This document shows, piece by piece, positions 1 through 9,556 of a DNA stretch of 64,000 nt. The notes beneath the pieces were generated by a model. It did no database searches. It had not been told where the DNA came from and saw only the letters and a program-made list of their open reading frames with translations. The DNA is from Sulfurimonas sp. (GTDB lineage: Bacteria > Campylobacterota > Campylobacteria > Campylobacterales > Sulfurimonadaceae). Each line of letters opens with the position of its first letter. Positions within the stretch are counted from its first letter, which is position 1. The stretch is taken from positions 140,978 to 204,977 of the forward strand of contig PPDH01000028.1 in assembly GCA_002899765.1 (NCBI GenBank), written 5' to 3'. The position numbers and the translations under genes were made by a program.

Positions 1-227
1 AAGAGGATGAGAGAGTACTTCAAGACCCCGCTCCTTTTGTAGCAGTCGGGGAGTTTGCAGATAACAGCGTAAACTTTGTATTTCGCGTCTGGGTAAAAAC
101 AGAACAGTACTGGGATGTTCACTTTGACATGTTAGAAAAAGTCAAGCTTGCATTTGATGAGAAAGGAATCTCTATACCATTTCCGCAAATAAGCGTGCAT
201 TTGCAAGGACAAAAGAGCGAGGATTAA
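1..227 (+). CDS. Mechanosensitive ion channel MscS family, C-terminal end (partial)
   Basis: The reading frame enters from the left edge (first full codon at base 3) and stops with TAA at 225-227. The visible 74 residues match the cytoplasmic C-terminal domain of MscS channels: an FDMLEKVKLAFDEKGISIPF-like segment followed by PQ and a short hydrophilic tail. This domain forms the vestibule below the pore of channels that release solutes on hypo-osmotic shock. The transmembrane part and the start lie outside the window, so the size is unknown. It converges on the MFS gene that starts two bases after its stop. Confidence 0.8.
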   Translation, partial: EDERVLQDPAPFVAVGEFADNSVNFVFRVWVKTEQYWDVHFDMLEKVKLAFDEKGISIPFPQISVHLQGQKSED

Positions 228-228
228 T

Positions 229-1338
229 CTATTTTACTTGAACTGCCTTTGTTTCTTGCCAAAGATATAGGGAGTAGGTTGCCATAAGTGCTATTAGAGT
301 CGCACTTAAAAATAGGTAGCTTGGATAGAGCTCATAAACATACCCCGCGATTAAGGCTCCCAAAAATGCTCCAAATCCGTAAGTTATCCCTGAAAAAAAC
401 TGCTGTGCAAGTGATTTATGCTTATAGAGATAAAAAAGATAGCTGATTGCCGCAGAGTGAAATAACGCAAAACTTAACGCATGAAATGCTTGAGCAATGA
501 AAAGCATTGTAACATTCTCAGGAAATAAAAAAACTATAAACCATCTTAGAGCAGTTATAAAAGTTGTTGCCTGAAGTATCAAAAGCAGGTTTTTGCGAAG
601 AAGAGTCCCTTGAAAGTAGAGCATAAAAATCTCAACAACGACTCCAAAACTCCATAGATATACGGCAATATCGAGCATTACGCCATGGTCGGTAACATAA
701 ATTGTAAAAAAATTGTAAAATGAACCGAAACTTACCTGCATAAGCGTAAGTCCTGCCCACAATCTCCAATCTTTTAAAAGATTTATATCATTAGTAACCT
801 CTTCGCTCCTCTGTAAAAGAGCATCGGCTCTCTTGGCAATTACAAATGCTACAGCCGATGTACTAAAAGTTAAAGCAAGAAGATACATAAGCGCAACACT
901 TGGGGAGCTTAAAAATTTAACAAGTACCAGTGCGACCAAAATAAAACCTACCGAACCAAAGAGTCTTATCTTGCCATACTCCTCTTTACCAAGATATTTA
1001 AGCGATATGAGTTCAACATAAGGAAGAACTATGCTAAGCCCCACACCAAGAGTGATATTTGAAAAAAGAAGTTTATAAAAATTATCTAGTGAAAAGTAAA
1101 AAGATATGGCGCTAATACACATTATGATAAGAGATATATTAAAGCTTGCTACATTTATTTTTAAACCTTTTATAAATGCAAAAGGGACGATAAAACGCAC
1201 AAGAGGAGCCGCCGCAAATATGATGCCTATCTCACTTGCACCGTATCCGCTCATGGAGAGAACTTTAGGTAAAAAGATTATATAAACACCAATAATCGAG
1301 AAGTAAAAAAAGTAAAATATTGCTAATAAAATTGACAT
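229..1338 (-). CDS. MFS transporter (MFS_1-like / HcaT-like)
   Basis: A 369-residue integral membrane protein with about twelve hydrophobic segments spread over its length and short hydrophilic loops. The N-terminus (FYFFYFSIIGVYIIFLPKVL) and the GYGASEIG motif after helix 1 resemble the MFS_1-like branch that includes the 3-phenylpropionate carrier HcaT and LacY-type symporters. The substrate cannot be told from the sequence. The gene is transcribed alone, convergent with the MscS gene and divergent from the PAS gene at 1437. Length and topology are normal for the family. Confidence 0.8.
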   Translation of the reverse strand: MSILLAIFYFFYFSIIGVYIIFLPKVLSMSGYGASEIGIIFAAAPLVRFIVPFAFIKGLKINVASFNISLIIMCISAISFYFSLDNFYKLLFSNITLGVGLSIVLPYVELISLKYLGKEEYGKIRLFGSVGFILVALVLVKFLSSPSVALMYLLALTFSTSAVAFVIAKRADALLQRSEEVTNDINLLKDWRLWAGLTLMQVSFGSFYNFFTIYVTDHGVMLDIAVYLWSFGVVVEIFMLYFQGTLLRKNLLLILQATTFITALRWFIVFLFPENVTMLFIAQAFHALSFALFHSAAISYLFYLYKHKSLAQQFFSGITYGFGAFLGALIAGYVYELYPSYLFLSATLIALMATYSLYLWQETKAVQVK

Positions 1339-1436
1339 GCGGGATTATAACCTAAATATATACCAAATTATATGATATACTTTTACGAACTTAAAATAAA
1401 ATAAGAAATAACACAAAAGCTTAAAAAGGAGTGGTT

Positions 1437-1925
1437 TTGTTAAGAGAAATGCGTGATGAAGATTTTATAGTCTCAAAAACCGATCTCAAAGGTCGTATAA
1501 CTTACTGCAACCAAATTTTTATAAATATGGCGGAATACAGCGAAGAAGAGCTGCTGGAAAAACCTCATAGTATTATACGTCATCCGGATATGCCAAAAGC
1601 AGTTTTTAGATATCTATGGGAAACAATCCCTAAAAAAGAGGAAGTCTTTGCTTATGTTATCAATAAAACTAAAAACAACAATGCTTACTGGGTCTATGCA
1701 AATATAACAGCTTCGCTTGATGAGAAGGGAAATATCGTTGACTACTATTCCGTCAGACGCAGACCAAATCCCAAAGCTCTTGAAGTTATCATTCCGTTAT
1801 ATAAAAAAATGCTAGAAGTAGAAAAAAACAGCGGGGTGGACGCATCATTTAAGATTTTAACAGATATTTTACACGATAAAGGAGTAGGCTACAATGAGCT
1901 TATTATCTCTCTTCAAAACCAATAG
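1437..1925 (+). CDS. PAS-domain redox/energy-taxis sensor (Aer/CetB-like)
   Basis: A soluble protein of about 162 residues made almost entirely of one PAS domain ([15 protein letters not shown], then the HPDMP motif and W/YAN core strand) of the FAD-binding Aer/CetB type. TTG at 1437 is the preferred start because AAGGA at 1426-1430 sits six bases before it. GTG at 1431 directly abuts the Shine-Dalgarno, and ATG at 1449 is also possible. The 3' end overlaps the following chemoreceptor by 32 bp, so the two are translationally linked. In Campylobacter jejuni the separate PAS protein CetB signals through the receptor CetA. By analogy this would be the sensor half of a bipartite taxis system. Confidence 0.8.
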   Translation: MLREMRDEDFIVSKTDLKGRITYCNQIFINMAEYSEEELLEKPHSIIRHPDMPKAVFRYLWETIPKKEEVFAYVINKTKNNNAYWVYANITASLDEKGNIVDYYSVRRRPNPKALEVIIPLYKKMLEVEKNSGVDASFKILTDILHDKGVGYNELIISLQNQ

Positions 1926-3213
1926 CAAAAAAGCAAGGCACGTACAAATACATGATGAAGCCGTAAAAATTCTTAAAAATGCCGCTGCAGGAAAACTCGG
2001 CGGCAGAATTACCAATATTCCAAACGATAACTCAAAAGAAGCGGCATTTGCGTGGAGCATAAACGATACTCTAGATCAGCTTGAAGCTTTTATGCGGGAT
2101 GTTGAGACATCCATAGAGAGCGCAGCTGAGGGAAAAACATACAGAACAACAAATCCGCAGGGTCTGCATGGGATATTCCGTTCAACTTCAGAAAAATTAA
2201 AACTGGCAATTTCTTCTGTTGTTACTGGATACGAAACAAGAATAAAAAGCAAACTCTCGGACGATTTAAGCTCTCTGGGAGGAGGGATTGGAGCAGGACT
2301 TGAAGTAATTCAAAAAGATATAGCTCTCTCTCAAAACGGTTCTGATGAGATTTCGCAAGTCTCGCAAAAAACTGCTAATCTCTCATCAAGAAGTCTGCAA
2401 AGCGTTGAAGAGATTAGTCAAAAACTTTGTGTCTTATTAGACTCTATAGCATCTTCACATGATATTATCGTAAATCTTGAACAGAGATCCAATGATATAT
2501 CCAATGTTGTAGGGCTTATTAAAGATATTGCAGATCAAACAAATCTTCTTGCACTAAACGCTGCTATCGAAGCAGCCCGCGCAGGAGAGCACGGAAGAGG
2601 ATTCGCGGTTGTAGCCGATGAAGTTAGCAAACTCGCAGAACGTACGCAAAAGGCAACGCAGGAGATAGAAATAACCATCTCAACACTGCAGCAAGAGGCT
2701 AATGAGATGAGAGGAAGCTCAGACAATATTTCAAATATTGCGGCAGAATCAAATGAGGTTATACACGAGTTTCAGAAAACATTTGAAGAACTCAATTCAT
2801 ATGCAAACAAATCATCGGAAATCTCTATAACAATCAATAATCAACTTTTCACTACATTGATAAAAGTAGATCATATCATCTTTAAATCAACTGCATACTC
2901 TGCCGTTTTAAACTCTCATGCAGATAAAACTTTTGTAGATCATAAAAATTGCCGAATGGGTAAGTGGTATTCGAATGAGGGAAAAGAAAGATTCGGAGAA
3001 ACAAAAGCCTTTCAAGAGATGGATAGTATACATGCAAGCGTTCATGATTCAGTTTTAAGAAATCACAAGTTTGTCAAAGACGGAACAGTTTTAAAAGCAG
3101 ACCATCCCAAAATAATTTCTAAAAACTTTAAAGAGATGGAAGATTCATCTGATGAACTCTTTAAAAAGCTAGACGAAATGGTTATTCAGTATACCAAATA
3201 CAACAGGAAGTAA
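1894..3213 (+). CDS. Cytoplasmic methyl-accepting chemotaxis protein with CZB zinc-binding domain
   Basis: A 439-residue protein with no transmembrane segment or signal peptide. Residues ~20-130 form a degenerate HAMP-like helical region. Residues ~130-310 are the signalling coiled coil, with the CheA/CheW-contacting hairpin tip ([20 protein letters not shown]). The C-terminus, ~325-400, is a chemoreceptor zinc-binding (CZB) domain with the H...CRMGKWY signature and a downstream conserved His. CZB domains sense zinc or HOCl-type oxidation in other bacteria. It overlaps the PAS gene and probably relays that signal to the flagellar motor through CheA. The absence of membrane anchoring differs from CetA. 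Confidence 0.88.
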   Translation: MSLLSLFKTNSKKARHVQIHDEAVKILKNAAAGKLGGRITNIPNDNSKEAAFAWSINDTLDQLEAFMRDVETSIESAAEGKTYRTTNPQGLHGIFRSTSEKLKLAISSVVTGYETRIKSKLSDDLSSLGGGIGAGLEVIQKDIALSQNGSDEISQVSQKTANLSSRSLQSVEEISQKLCVLLDSIASSHDIIVNLEQRSNDISNVVGLIKDIADQTNLLALNAAIEAARAGEHGRGFAVVADEVSKLAERTQKATQEIEITISTLQQEANEMRGSSDNISNIAAESNEVIHEFQKTFEELNSYANKSSEISITINNQLFTTLIKVDHIIFKSTAYSAVLNSHADKTFVDHKNCRMGKWYSNEGKERFGETKAFQEMDSIHASVHDSVLRNHKFVKDGTVLKADHPKIISKNFKEMEDSSDELFKKLDEMVIQYTKYNRK

Positions 3214-3313
3214 ATTATTTACCTATGATTAACTTATAATTAATATAATTATTCATCTCAATTATGTTCAACCCCTTTCATTTTTGAGACAGATACAACC
3301 TATAAATTATTTT

Positions 3314-3354
3314 ATTATCCATTCCTTTCTCCCCCCTTTTTAGGGATGGATAAT
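3314..3354. repeat. Inverted repeat between chemoreceptor and radical SAM gene
   Basis: Arms ATTATCCAT (3314-3322) and ATGGATAAT (3346-3354) are perfectly complementary around a C-rich then T-rich loop. It lies in the 158-bp gap after the chemoreceptor stop. It could be a terminator or attenuator, but there is no clean U-tract after the stem. Confidence 0.35.
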
Positions 3355-3371
3355 TATGCTAAACTTCTTTT

Positions 3372-4871
3372 ATGAAAAAAATCCTCTTAACAACGCTAAA
3401 TTCAAGATTTACACACACTTCAATTGCGCTTCGCTATCTCTATGCAAATCTTAAAGAGCTGCAAGACAATGCGATGATACTGGAGTTTAGTATTAACGAT
3501 GCCGTACAAAGCATCGCAGAAAAACTTCTTGCACATAAGCCTGAGATTATAGGTATCGGCGTTTATATCTGGAATGTTTCTTATGTAAGTGAACTTATAC
3601 ATGTCATCAAAAAAGTCTCTCCAAATACAAAAATCATCTTAGGAGGCCCGGAAGTTTCTCATGAGCCTTTTCGTGTGAACCTTGATGATGCTGATTTTAT
3701 CATCCAGGGCGAGGGAGATATCGCTTTTTATGAACTCTGCGTTGCTATTTTAAGTGACTCTGAGAGCCAAAGAGTTATAAAAATCAGTATGCCCTCTCTT
3801 AAAAATATAGCGCTGCCCTACAGGTTTTACACCGATGATGACATTCAACATAGATATATCTATGTTGAAGCTTCTCGCGGCTGCCCTTTTGAGTGTGAGT
3901 TCTGTCTCTCCTCCATGGATGAAAAAGTAAGAGCTTTTGACCTTGATGTACTTTTAGAGGAGTTTGAGCTTCTTTGGCAAAGAGGAGCAAGAAACTTTAA
4001 ATTTATAGATAGAACATTTAACCTAAACATAAAAACTGCCAACAGGCTGCTAGACTTTTTCTTAGCGAAAGAGGCTCCATATTTCGCTCATTTTGAAGTT
4101 GTTCCCGATCATTTTCCGGATTCGCTCAAAGCCAAAATCTCACAATTTCCCGAAGGTGCCTTACAGCTTGAAATCGGCATACAAACGCTCAACGCAGATA
4201 TTGCTGCAAATATCTCAAGACCTCTAAAACTAAACAAAATCAAAGAGAATATACGGTTTTTACAAGAGCAGACAAATGCGCACATGCATCTTGATTTGAT
4301 TGTAGGGCTTCCCGGAGAAACGATGGAGAGTTTTGGAGCCAATCTTGACGAACTAGTACGTTTAAGCCATAGCGAAATACAGATAGGCATCCTAAAAAAA
4401 CTCTCAGGAACCTACATAAACCGCCATGATATCGAGTGCGGCATGATATATAGCGACATCCCTCCCTACGATGTTCTTCAAACTTCTACGCTCTCATTTG
4501 CAGATATACAGATAATGAAGAGATTTTCAAGATTTTGGGATTTAACCTATAACAGCGGAAATTTTAAGCGTAGCGTAATGCTGATTTGGCAAGACGGAAG
4601 CGTATTTAAAAATTTTTATGATTTTAGCGCTTGGATTTATTCCCAAACTGATTCTACATGGCAGATTTCTCTGCAGAGACTTGGGGAACTGCTCTTTACA
4701 TATCTTTGTGAAATAAAAGGAGTAAATTCCGAATTTGTAGCAAAAAACATGCTTCAAGATTTAATGAAACTCAAAGGCAGAGCGACTCCTCATTACCTAA
4801 AAAAATATGCCGATAACCTCAGCATAAAGAACAAACAAGGGACATCAGGCTTCAACAAGAGGCAACAATAA
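3372..4871 (+). CDS. B12-binding-domain radical SAM protein (DUF4080 type)
   Basis: A 499-residue enzyme. Residues ~1-130 form a Rossmann-like cobalamin-binding domain (GIGVYIWN, ILGGPEVS). The radical SAM core follows, with the [4Fe-4S] motif C171-x3-C175-x2-C178 in RGCPFECEFC, then the GGE-like QGEGD and LIVGLPGET strands. The C-terminal ~110 residues match the DUF4080 extension. Such proteins use a 5'-deoxyadenosyl radical and sometimes methylcobalamin for unusual methylations or rearrangements. The actual substrate is unknown for this branch. The start is an ATG at 3372. The gene stands just upstream of lapG, but no functional link is visible. Confidence 0.85.
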   Translation: MKKILLTTLNSRFTHTSIALRYLYANLKELQDNAMILEFSINDAVQSIAEKLLAHKPEIIGIGVYIWNVSYVSELIHVIKKVSPNTKIILGGPEVSHEPFRVNLDDADFIIQGEGDIAFYELCVAILSDSESQRVIKISMPSLKNIALPYRFYTDDDIQHRYIYVEASRGCPFECEFCLSSMDEKVRAFDLDVLLEEFELLWQRGARNFKFIDRTFNLNIKTANRLLDFFLAKEAPYFAHFEVVPDHFPDSLKAKISQFPEGALQLEIGIQTLNADIAANISRPLKLNKIKENIRFLQEQTNAHMHLDLIVGLPGETMESFGANLDELVRLSHSEIQIGILKKLSGTYINRHDIECGMIYSDIPPYDVLQTSTLSFADIQIMKRFSRFWDLTYNSGNFKRSVMLIWQDGSVFKNFYDFSAWIYSQTDSTWQISLQRLGELLFTYLCEIKGVNSEFVAKNMLQDLMKLKGRATPHYLKKYADNLSIKNKQGTSGFNKRQQ

Positions 4872-4900
4872 TATCAGAGATTTTTGGATATAATCACTAC

Positions 4901-5524
4901 ATGTTTAAACTAAAATTGCTTTTAATATTATTACTATTTTTTGTAGGTATAGCCTATACTAATGAGCAGTATGTGGAAAATTCGCTCTTAGAAAAGATAT
5001 ACAAAAAGTATAAAATATATGCGAAAAAAAGATTTTTGCTTCTTCAGGAAACTCTTGATAATGTAAGAGACAAAAGTGATTTAGAAAAACTTGAAGCTGT
5101 AAATGATTTCTATAATGAAGTAAGATACTCCAGTGATATTAAAACTTACGGCAAAAGCGATTATTGGGCGACTCCTTGGGAATTTCTAGGTAAAGACAAA
5201 GGGGATTGTGAGGATTATGTTATAAGCAAATACTTTGCGCTTAAATACCTTGGGGTTGACTATAAAAAACTCTTCTTCACCTATGTCCGTTCTACAAAAT
5301 TTAAAGAACCACATATGGTTCTGACCTACTTTGAAACACCAAAAAGCGAGCCGCTTATTTTAGATAACAACAACCGCAAGATATTTCCTGCATCACAAAG
5401 AAAAGATTTGATTCCAATCTACAACTTTAATGGAGATATACTTGACAAGGCAAACAAAAGCAATGAAAAATCACATAAAAAATGGGATGAACTAAAACTC
5501 AACATGCAAAGGAAAAAAATATGA
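4901..5524 (+). CDS. lapG: LapG-type periplasmic cysteine protease (BTLCP)
   Basis: A 207-residue protein with an N-terminal signal peptide (hydrophobic residues 4-20). It has the bacterial transglutaminase-like cysteine peptidase triad: Cys103 in KGDCEDYV, His138 in EPHMVLTY and Asp155 in LILDNNN. LapG cleaves large surface adhesins and releases biofilm when periplasmic access is not blocked by LapD. It overlaps the downstream lapD-like gene by four bases (ATGA), so the pair is translated together, which strongly supports the assignment. No giant adhesin or type I secretion gene is in the window, so the target is elsewhere. Confidence 0.88.
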   Translation: MFKLKLLLILLLFFVGIAYTNEQYVENSLLEKIYKKYKIYAKKRFLLLQETLDNVRDKSDLEKLEAVNDFYNEVRYSSDIKTYGKSDYWATPWEFLGKDKGDCEDYVISKYFALKYLGVDYKKLFFTYVRSTKFKEPHMVLTYFETPKSEPLILDNNNRKIFPASQRKDLIPIYNFNGDILDKANKSNEKSHKKWDELKLNMQRKKI

Positions 5525-7446
5525 CACTCTATAAACAGACAGCTTTAATATTATCACTATTTTTGCTCATTATACTCTCGACGGTTTTGATACTAAACTT
5601 CCAAAGTGCAAACAAGGGTGTTCAAGACAGACTCTATGAAGATGCTAAAAATACGGCAACTTCACTCAGCCTTTCACTTGGAGGAGCAAATGGAGATATC
5701 TCTATAATGTCAACTATGATAAATGCGAACTTTGACAGCGGAAACTATCGTAAAATAACACTTGTTGATGTTGAAAACAACCTGCTTTATGAGAGAGTTT
5801 TAGAGAGTGATATAGTTGTTGTTCCTAAGTGGTTTACACAGTTAATAACCCTAAGAGCACCTATCGCATCTGCAAATGTATCCGCCGGTTGGAGTCAAGT
5901 CGGGATTCTGCATGTTCAAAGTGATTCAACCTATGCGTATAAACAACTCCACTCAATCTTAATAGACTTACTTGTCTACTTTGTAATTATTGCCTTGCTT
6001 TCTCTTATAGCTATAAATCTGCTTTTGCATGCTGTTTTGAAACCTTTAAAAGAAGTACAGAAACAAGCATCAGCAATCACTCAAAATGAATTTATCATTC
6101 AAGACAATATCCCTTATACCAAAGAGCTGGCAGACGTTGTTGTCGGAATGAACAATATGATTTCAAAAGTAAAAGCTATGTTCGACAAAGGAAATGAGGA
6201 GTTAAAAGCACAAAAAGAACTTGAATACACCGATGAAAACACGCAACTTAAAAATCGCAAATATCTTATAGACAAACTGCCCGCCTATCTCAAAATTGAT
6301 GCTTCTTATGAAGGCGGAGTAAATATGCTTGTCGCATTTAACGGGATTTTAGAAGCTAATGAGAAAATAGGACATAAGCTTGTTGATAAACTTTTTGTAA
6401 CTATTGCAGATATCTTCAAACAAAATACAAAAGATATACAAGAGTCTATAGTTGCAAGAATTAACGGTACAGAGTTTTCTCTTTTTCTGCCTAACTACTC
6501 AGGAAGTGACGCAATTGAGCTTGCAAAAAGCATACAAGAACACTGTTTAAACCTAATCGACTCGGCAGGACTTGACCAAAAAGAGACTTTTATCTGCATA
6601 GGGATTTATGAATACAATCATCAAGACAGCATATCAAAACTCTTTTCACGCTCAGATAATGCGTTGGCACAAGCAAAGTTCAACCAAGAACACATATATA
6701 TAGAAAAAGCCGAGAGTGCGGTTGAAGTAATGGGGAAAGAGGCATGGAAGCTTCTTATCAACGACGCTATTGAAAAAGAGAAATTTAGTTTTATTTCATG
6801 GAGTGTTATTGACACCAAAAAAAGAAAATTAGCTCATAATGTTCTTAGTATAAATCTTGTTTTGGATAAAAACAGCTCTTATAGTTATGCACAGTTTATG
6901 GCACCGGCAATTCAATCAGGTCTAAGCTCTGAGATTTACAAAAAAATAGTCCATATGCTGTTTAATAATTCTCTTACGTTTCTTAATGCTTCTGCCTACT
7001 CTCTAAGACTTCCGCAGGAGTATTTAGAAAAACAAGATACTTACCATGACTTTAGTGAACTTCTTCGCGTCAATGCTGCAATGCTGCCGTTTAAACTCAT
7101 TATTGAGCTTCCTGATAAACTTGTACGCCAAGACTCAAAAAATATCAGAGAATACGTAGAACTTTTCAGAAGATACGGCATAGAAATAGGTGTCTTTGAG
7201 TTTATTGCAGAGAGTAACGACTATCAGTATCTACAAAGTTTAAGACCTGTATATATAAAAGCTGAGAGCAACTATTTCATAACTCAAAGTGACAGGTCAA
7301 TCTCATCTTTAAGATTGATTACCGACAGCGTAGGCATCTCGCTAATAGCCGTGGGAGTTAGTGACATGGAGATGCTAAAGATGCTAAAGGAAAAAGATAT
7401 TCATATAGTACAAGGAATGGTTACCGAGTCTATAGAGTTAAATTAA
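5521..7446 (+). CDS. lapD: LapD-like cyclic-di-GMP receptor with degenerate GGDEF and EAL domains
   Basis: A 641-residue inner-membrane protein. A transmembrane helix lies at ~7-26, then a periplasmic LapD/MoxY-type output domain to ~140 containing the GWSQVG strand, a second helix at ~142-167, a HAMP segment, a GGDEF-like domain at ~230-390 and an EAL-like domain at ~400-641. The GGDEF active site is replaced (RINGTEFSLF) and no catalytic EAL signature is visible. That fits a receptor that binds cyclic-di-GMP and sequesters LapG rather than an enzyme. The overlap with lapG and the domain order make this a confident call. Confidence 0.88.
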   Translation: MTLYKQTALILSLFLLIILSTVLILNFQSANKGVQDRLYEDAKNTATSLSLSLGGANGDISIMSTMINANFDSGNYRKITLVDVENNLLYERVLESDIVVVPKWFTQLITLRAPIASANVSAGWSQVGILHVQSDSTYAYKQLHSILIDLLVYFVIIALLSLIAINLLLHAVLKPLKEVQKQASAITQNEFIIQDNIPYTKELADVVVGMNNMISKVKAMFDKGNEELKAQKELEYTDENTQLKNRKYLIDKLPAYLKIDASYEGGVNMLVAFNGILEANEKIGHKLVDKLFVTIADIFKQNTKDIQESIVARINGTEFSLFLPNYSGSDAIELAKSIQEHCLNLIDSAGLDQKETFICIGIYEYNHQDSISKLFSRSDNALAQAKFNQEHIYIEKAESAVEVMGKEAWKLLINDAIEKEKFSFISWSVIDTKKRKLAHNVLSINLVLDKNSSYSYAQFMAPAIQSGLSSEIYKKIVHMLFNNSLTFLNASAYSLRLPQEYLEKQDTYHDFSELLRVNAAMLPFKLIIELPDKLVRQDSKNIREYVELFRRYGIEIGVFEFIAESNDYQYLQSLRPVYIKAESNYFITQSDRSISSLRLITDSVGISLIAVGVSDMEMLKMLKEKDIHIVQGMVTESIELN

Positions 7447-7922
7447 AGTCCTCTAGAATTTAGTCCTTTAGATATAGCTTCGTTTATCTCCTGCTTATAT
7501 TCCGGATTTAATCTCTCAAGCTCCCTGTCAAAGTTTATAATCATATCTTTGTTCGCGTTTGGGTGTCTGCATATTGTAAAAAGGATGTCTATATACGTAT
7601 CAAAATCAGGATGAGGTCTTAGTCCGAGCTTTTTATGTACTTTTCCATGATGCTTTATAACAAGTTCTAAAGCCTCAGAAAGAGTATCTGCATTTGATCT
7701 TCTATTTTTTATAACATTGACTAAATCAAACAAATCCATATCTACCGAAGAGTCATCCTCTTTTTTTGGCTCTTCTTTACGCTGTATATCTATTTTTGGC
7801 GCAGGGGATGATTTCTCTTTGCTTTTTGTATCTTTGTTAGGTTCTAAAAATAGTAAAAATATTAAAATCGCCAGAATTACAATCAGCCCGATAATAATTT
7901 TTACAATTAACTCTGTTTCCAT
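7443..7922 (-). CDS. Single-pass membrane protein of unknown function
   Basis: The longest frame runs to 8033. The ATG at 7922 (METELIV...) is a more credible start because the upstream 37 codons are low-complexity and approach the tRNA. From there the protein has about 159 residues: a strong transmembrane helix at residues ~6-25, a Lys/Glu/Pro-rich linker, and a soluble helical domain of ~90 residues (LFDLVNVIKNRRS... RPHPDFDTYIDILF). The topology suggests a cytoplasmic domain held at the inner membrane. Its stop overlaps the lapD stop (convergent). I do not recognise the family. Confidence 0.7.
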   Translation of the reverse strand: METELIVKIIIGLIVILAILIFLLFLEPNKDTKSKEKSSPAPKIDIQRKEEPKKEDDSSVDMDLFDLVNVIKNRRSNADTLSEALELVIKHHGKVHKKLGLRPHPDFDTYIDILFTICRHPNANKDMIINFDRELERLNPEYKQEINEAISKGLNSRGL

Positions 7923-8052
7923 TCTTTCTACTTTTTTTGTATTGTATCTTACCAAGGGTAAAGAAACATATATATCGACATAAATATATAAATACTTTTT
8001 AGGTCTATTATTAAGGGAACCTCTAAACGTCATGATAAATTAGGTTGGTTGG

Positions 8053-8140
8053 TGGTGGACAGCTAGGGATTTGAACCCTAGATAGCTTGCGCTATACACG
8101 CGTTCCAGGCGTGCGCCTTCGACCACTCGGCCAGCTGTCC
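8053..8140 (-). tRNA. tRNA-Ser (anticodon GGA)
   Basis: On the minus strand the segment folds into a class II tRNA. The acceptor stem is GGACAGC/GCTGTCC, the D-arm GGCCGAGTGG, the anticodon loop CTGGAAC with anticodon GGA, and a long variable arm (GTATAGCGCAAGCTAT) precedes the T-arm GGTTCAAATCC. A CCA end is encoded at 8053-8055. The long variable arm confirms tRNA-Ser. The discriminator base reads A (8056), whereas serine tRNAs usually carry G there. Confidence 0.95.
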
Positions 8141-8200
8141 GTAAAAGAAGTGCAATTTTACCTTCAAAAGCCTTAAGGATAGCTCTAAGAGAGCCTCTAT

Positions 8201-8839
8201 TTAGAGTGAAAAATCGCTATAATCGTACTTTTGCAAATCTATGTAGTACTTTTTATCTATTTCAATAACCCTTGGATCCTCTTTTGCCCTTGCTTTAAAC
8301 TCCTCTTTTATCTTTGACCTCTTTTTTTTGGAGAAATCTTTGCTTTTTAGGTATTTATTAAGAGAGACAAGTCTTTTCTCTTGTGCCGAATCCTCTTTTT
8401 GGATATGTTCTATCTCTACTTCAAGCGGTTCTTCCGGGGCATTCAAGATAAATTTTGAAGAGATTGCATTTATGATATTTTTAAGCTGTTCATCTTTTTC
8501 CTTGTAAATCTGCTCGATTTTTTTTCTCTCTTCTATAAGCATCTGCTCTTTTTGGTCTCTTAAGCTTCTTGTTTCACTCTCAAGAGTCTCTACTTTTTGC
8601 TGGAGTTTCGCATTTTGTTCTTCTAAAAGTTTATAGTATCTCTCATCTGCATGAGAAGCTGTTTTTTTAGCGTTCACGCTCGCTGCTTTTGCCTGCACAC
8701 TTTTGTTTGCGTTTAATATGACAAGCTTTACGCCATCTTCAACGACACTCTGCAAAGAGCCTCTTCTTATGCGGTTATGAATTGCCTCTTTTGAGACGCC
8801 AAGTTTCTCTGCGGCATCAGAGACGCTAAGTTTTGCCAT
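8201..8839 (-). CDS. DUF3972 protein: N-terminal helix-turn-helix and coiled coil
   Basis: A 212-residue protein. The first ~45 residues form a MerR/Xis-like winged helix (LSVSDAAEKLGVSKEAIHNR), then a strongly charged coiled coil at ~70-130 and a basic C-terminus. This arrangement matches the DUF3972 family of Campylobacterota, which has no established function. DNA binding is inferred from the helix-turn-helix. It lies nine bases downstream of yajQ on the same strand and is probably co-transcribed with it. Confidence 0.8.
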   Translation of the reverse strand: MAKLSVSDAAEKLGVSKEAIHNRIRRGSLQSVVEDGVKLVILNANKSVQAKAASVNAKKTASHADERYYKLLEEQNAKLQQKVETLESETRSLRDQKEQMLIEERKKIEQIYKEKDEQLKNIINAISSKFILNAPEEPLEVEIEHIQKEDSAQEKRLVSLNKYLKSKDFSKKKRSKIKEEFKARAKEDPRVIEIDKKYYIDLQKYDYSDFSL

Positions 8840-8848
8840 GCTGGCTCC

Positions 8849-9346
8849 CTATCTCATATTTTCGAATACAAGCGGGGCTTCCCACTCCATAGAACGAATT
8901 GTTGCGATAACTTTTTGCAAATCATCTAGTTTCGCTCCCTTGACTCTGATGGAGTCACCCTCTATCTGAGCGCTAACTTTGAGTTTGAGATTTTTTATCT
9001 CTGCTGCAATTTTTTTAGCCTCTTTTGATTCAATATAGTCGACTATTTTAAAAGTTACTTTTCTGTTGTTGCCGCTTGAGTCTTCGGTTTTTAACTCCTC
9101 AAGCACCTTTGAGGAGAGATTTTGCTTTAAAAGCTTCGCTACAACAATATCTTTGAGTGCATCAAGTTTGTTGTCGCTTGAAGCAACAAGCACTAAAAGC
9201 TTGTCTTTTTCTTTGTAGTTGATTTCATAAGGTGTTCCCTTAAAATCATATCGGTTTGCAACCTCTTTATCGACAAGATTTATAGCGTTTTTAAAATTGT
9301 GCATATCAATCTTTGCGCTAATATCAAATGAATACTCTTTTGCCAT
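8849..9346 (-). CDS. yajQ: YajQ family nucleotide-binding protein (UPF0234)
   Basis: A 165-residue protein, full length for the family, with the diagnostic N-terminus EYSFDISAKIDMHNFKNAIN, the NRYDFKGT strand, and the C-terminal RVKGAKLDDLQKVI and MEWEAPLVFENMR motifs. YajQ homologues bind cyclic-di-GMP in some species or nucleotides/tRNA in others, and the role here is not known. It is the first gene of a two-gene unit with the DUF3972 gene. Confidence 0.93.
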   Translation of the reverse strand: MAKEYSFDISAKIDMHNFKNAINLVDKEVANRYDFKGTPYEINYKEKDKLLVLVASSDNKLDALKDIVVAKLLKQNLSSKVLEELKTEDSSGNNRKVTFKIVDYIESKEAKKIAAEIKNLKLKVSAQIEGDSIRVKGAKLDDLQKVIATIRSMEWEAPLVFENMR

Positions 9347-9401
9347 TTCTATTCCTTAATTTTATTTCATAAAATGAAGTAACTCTTTATCTATTCATCA
9401 C

Positions 9402-9496
9402 GGTATCGGAAGTAATTCCGATACCTACGCTAACGCTTGGTTTTACCCTCAAGGGGCACCTATTACTCAGCGTAAAGCTCAAAGAACTAGTTCTTT
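9402..9496. repeat. Intergenic hairpin cluster between yajQ and sdhB
   Basis: The 210-bp gap holds a perfect 10-bp hairpin, GGTATCGGAA at 9402-9411 with TTCCGATACC at 9416-9425, and a perfect palindrome AAAGAACTAGTTCTTT at 9481-9496. Between them TACGCT (9425-9430) is mirrored by AGCGTA near 9469-9474. No open reading frame is present. The first hairpin lacks a U-tract on either strand, so a simple terminator is unlikely. The palindrome is followed by T-rich sequence on the plus strand. Confidence 0.5.
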
Positions 9497-9556
9497 TTAT
9501 TTATATTTATAACAATTATTGCAGATTATAACATATTTTAAAGTGTGTTAGTTGTT

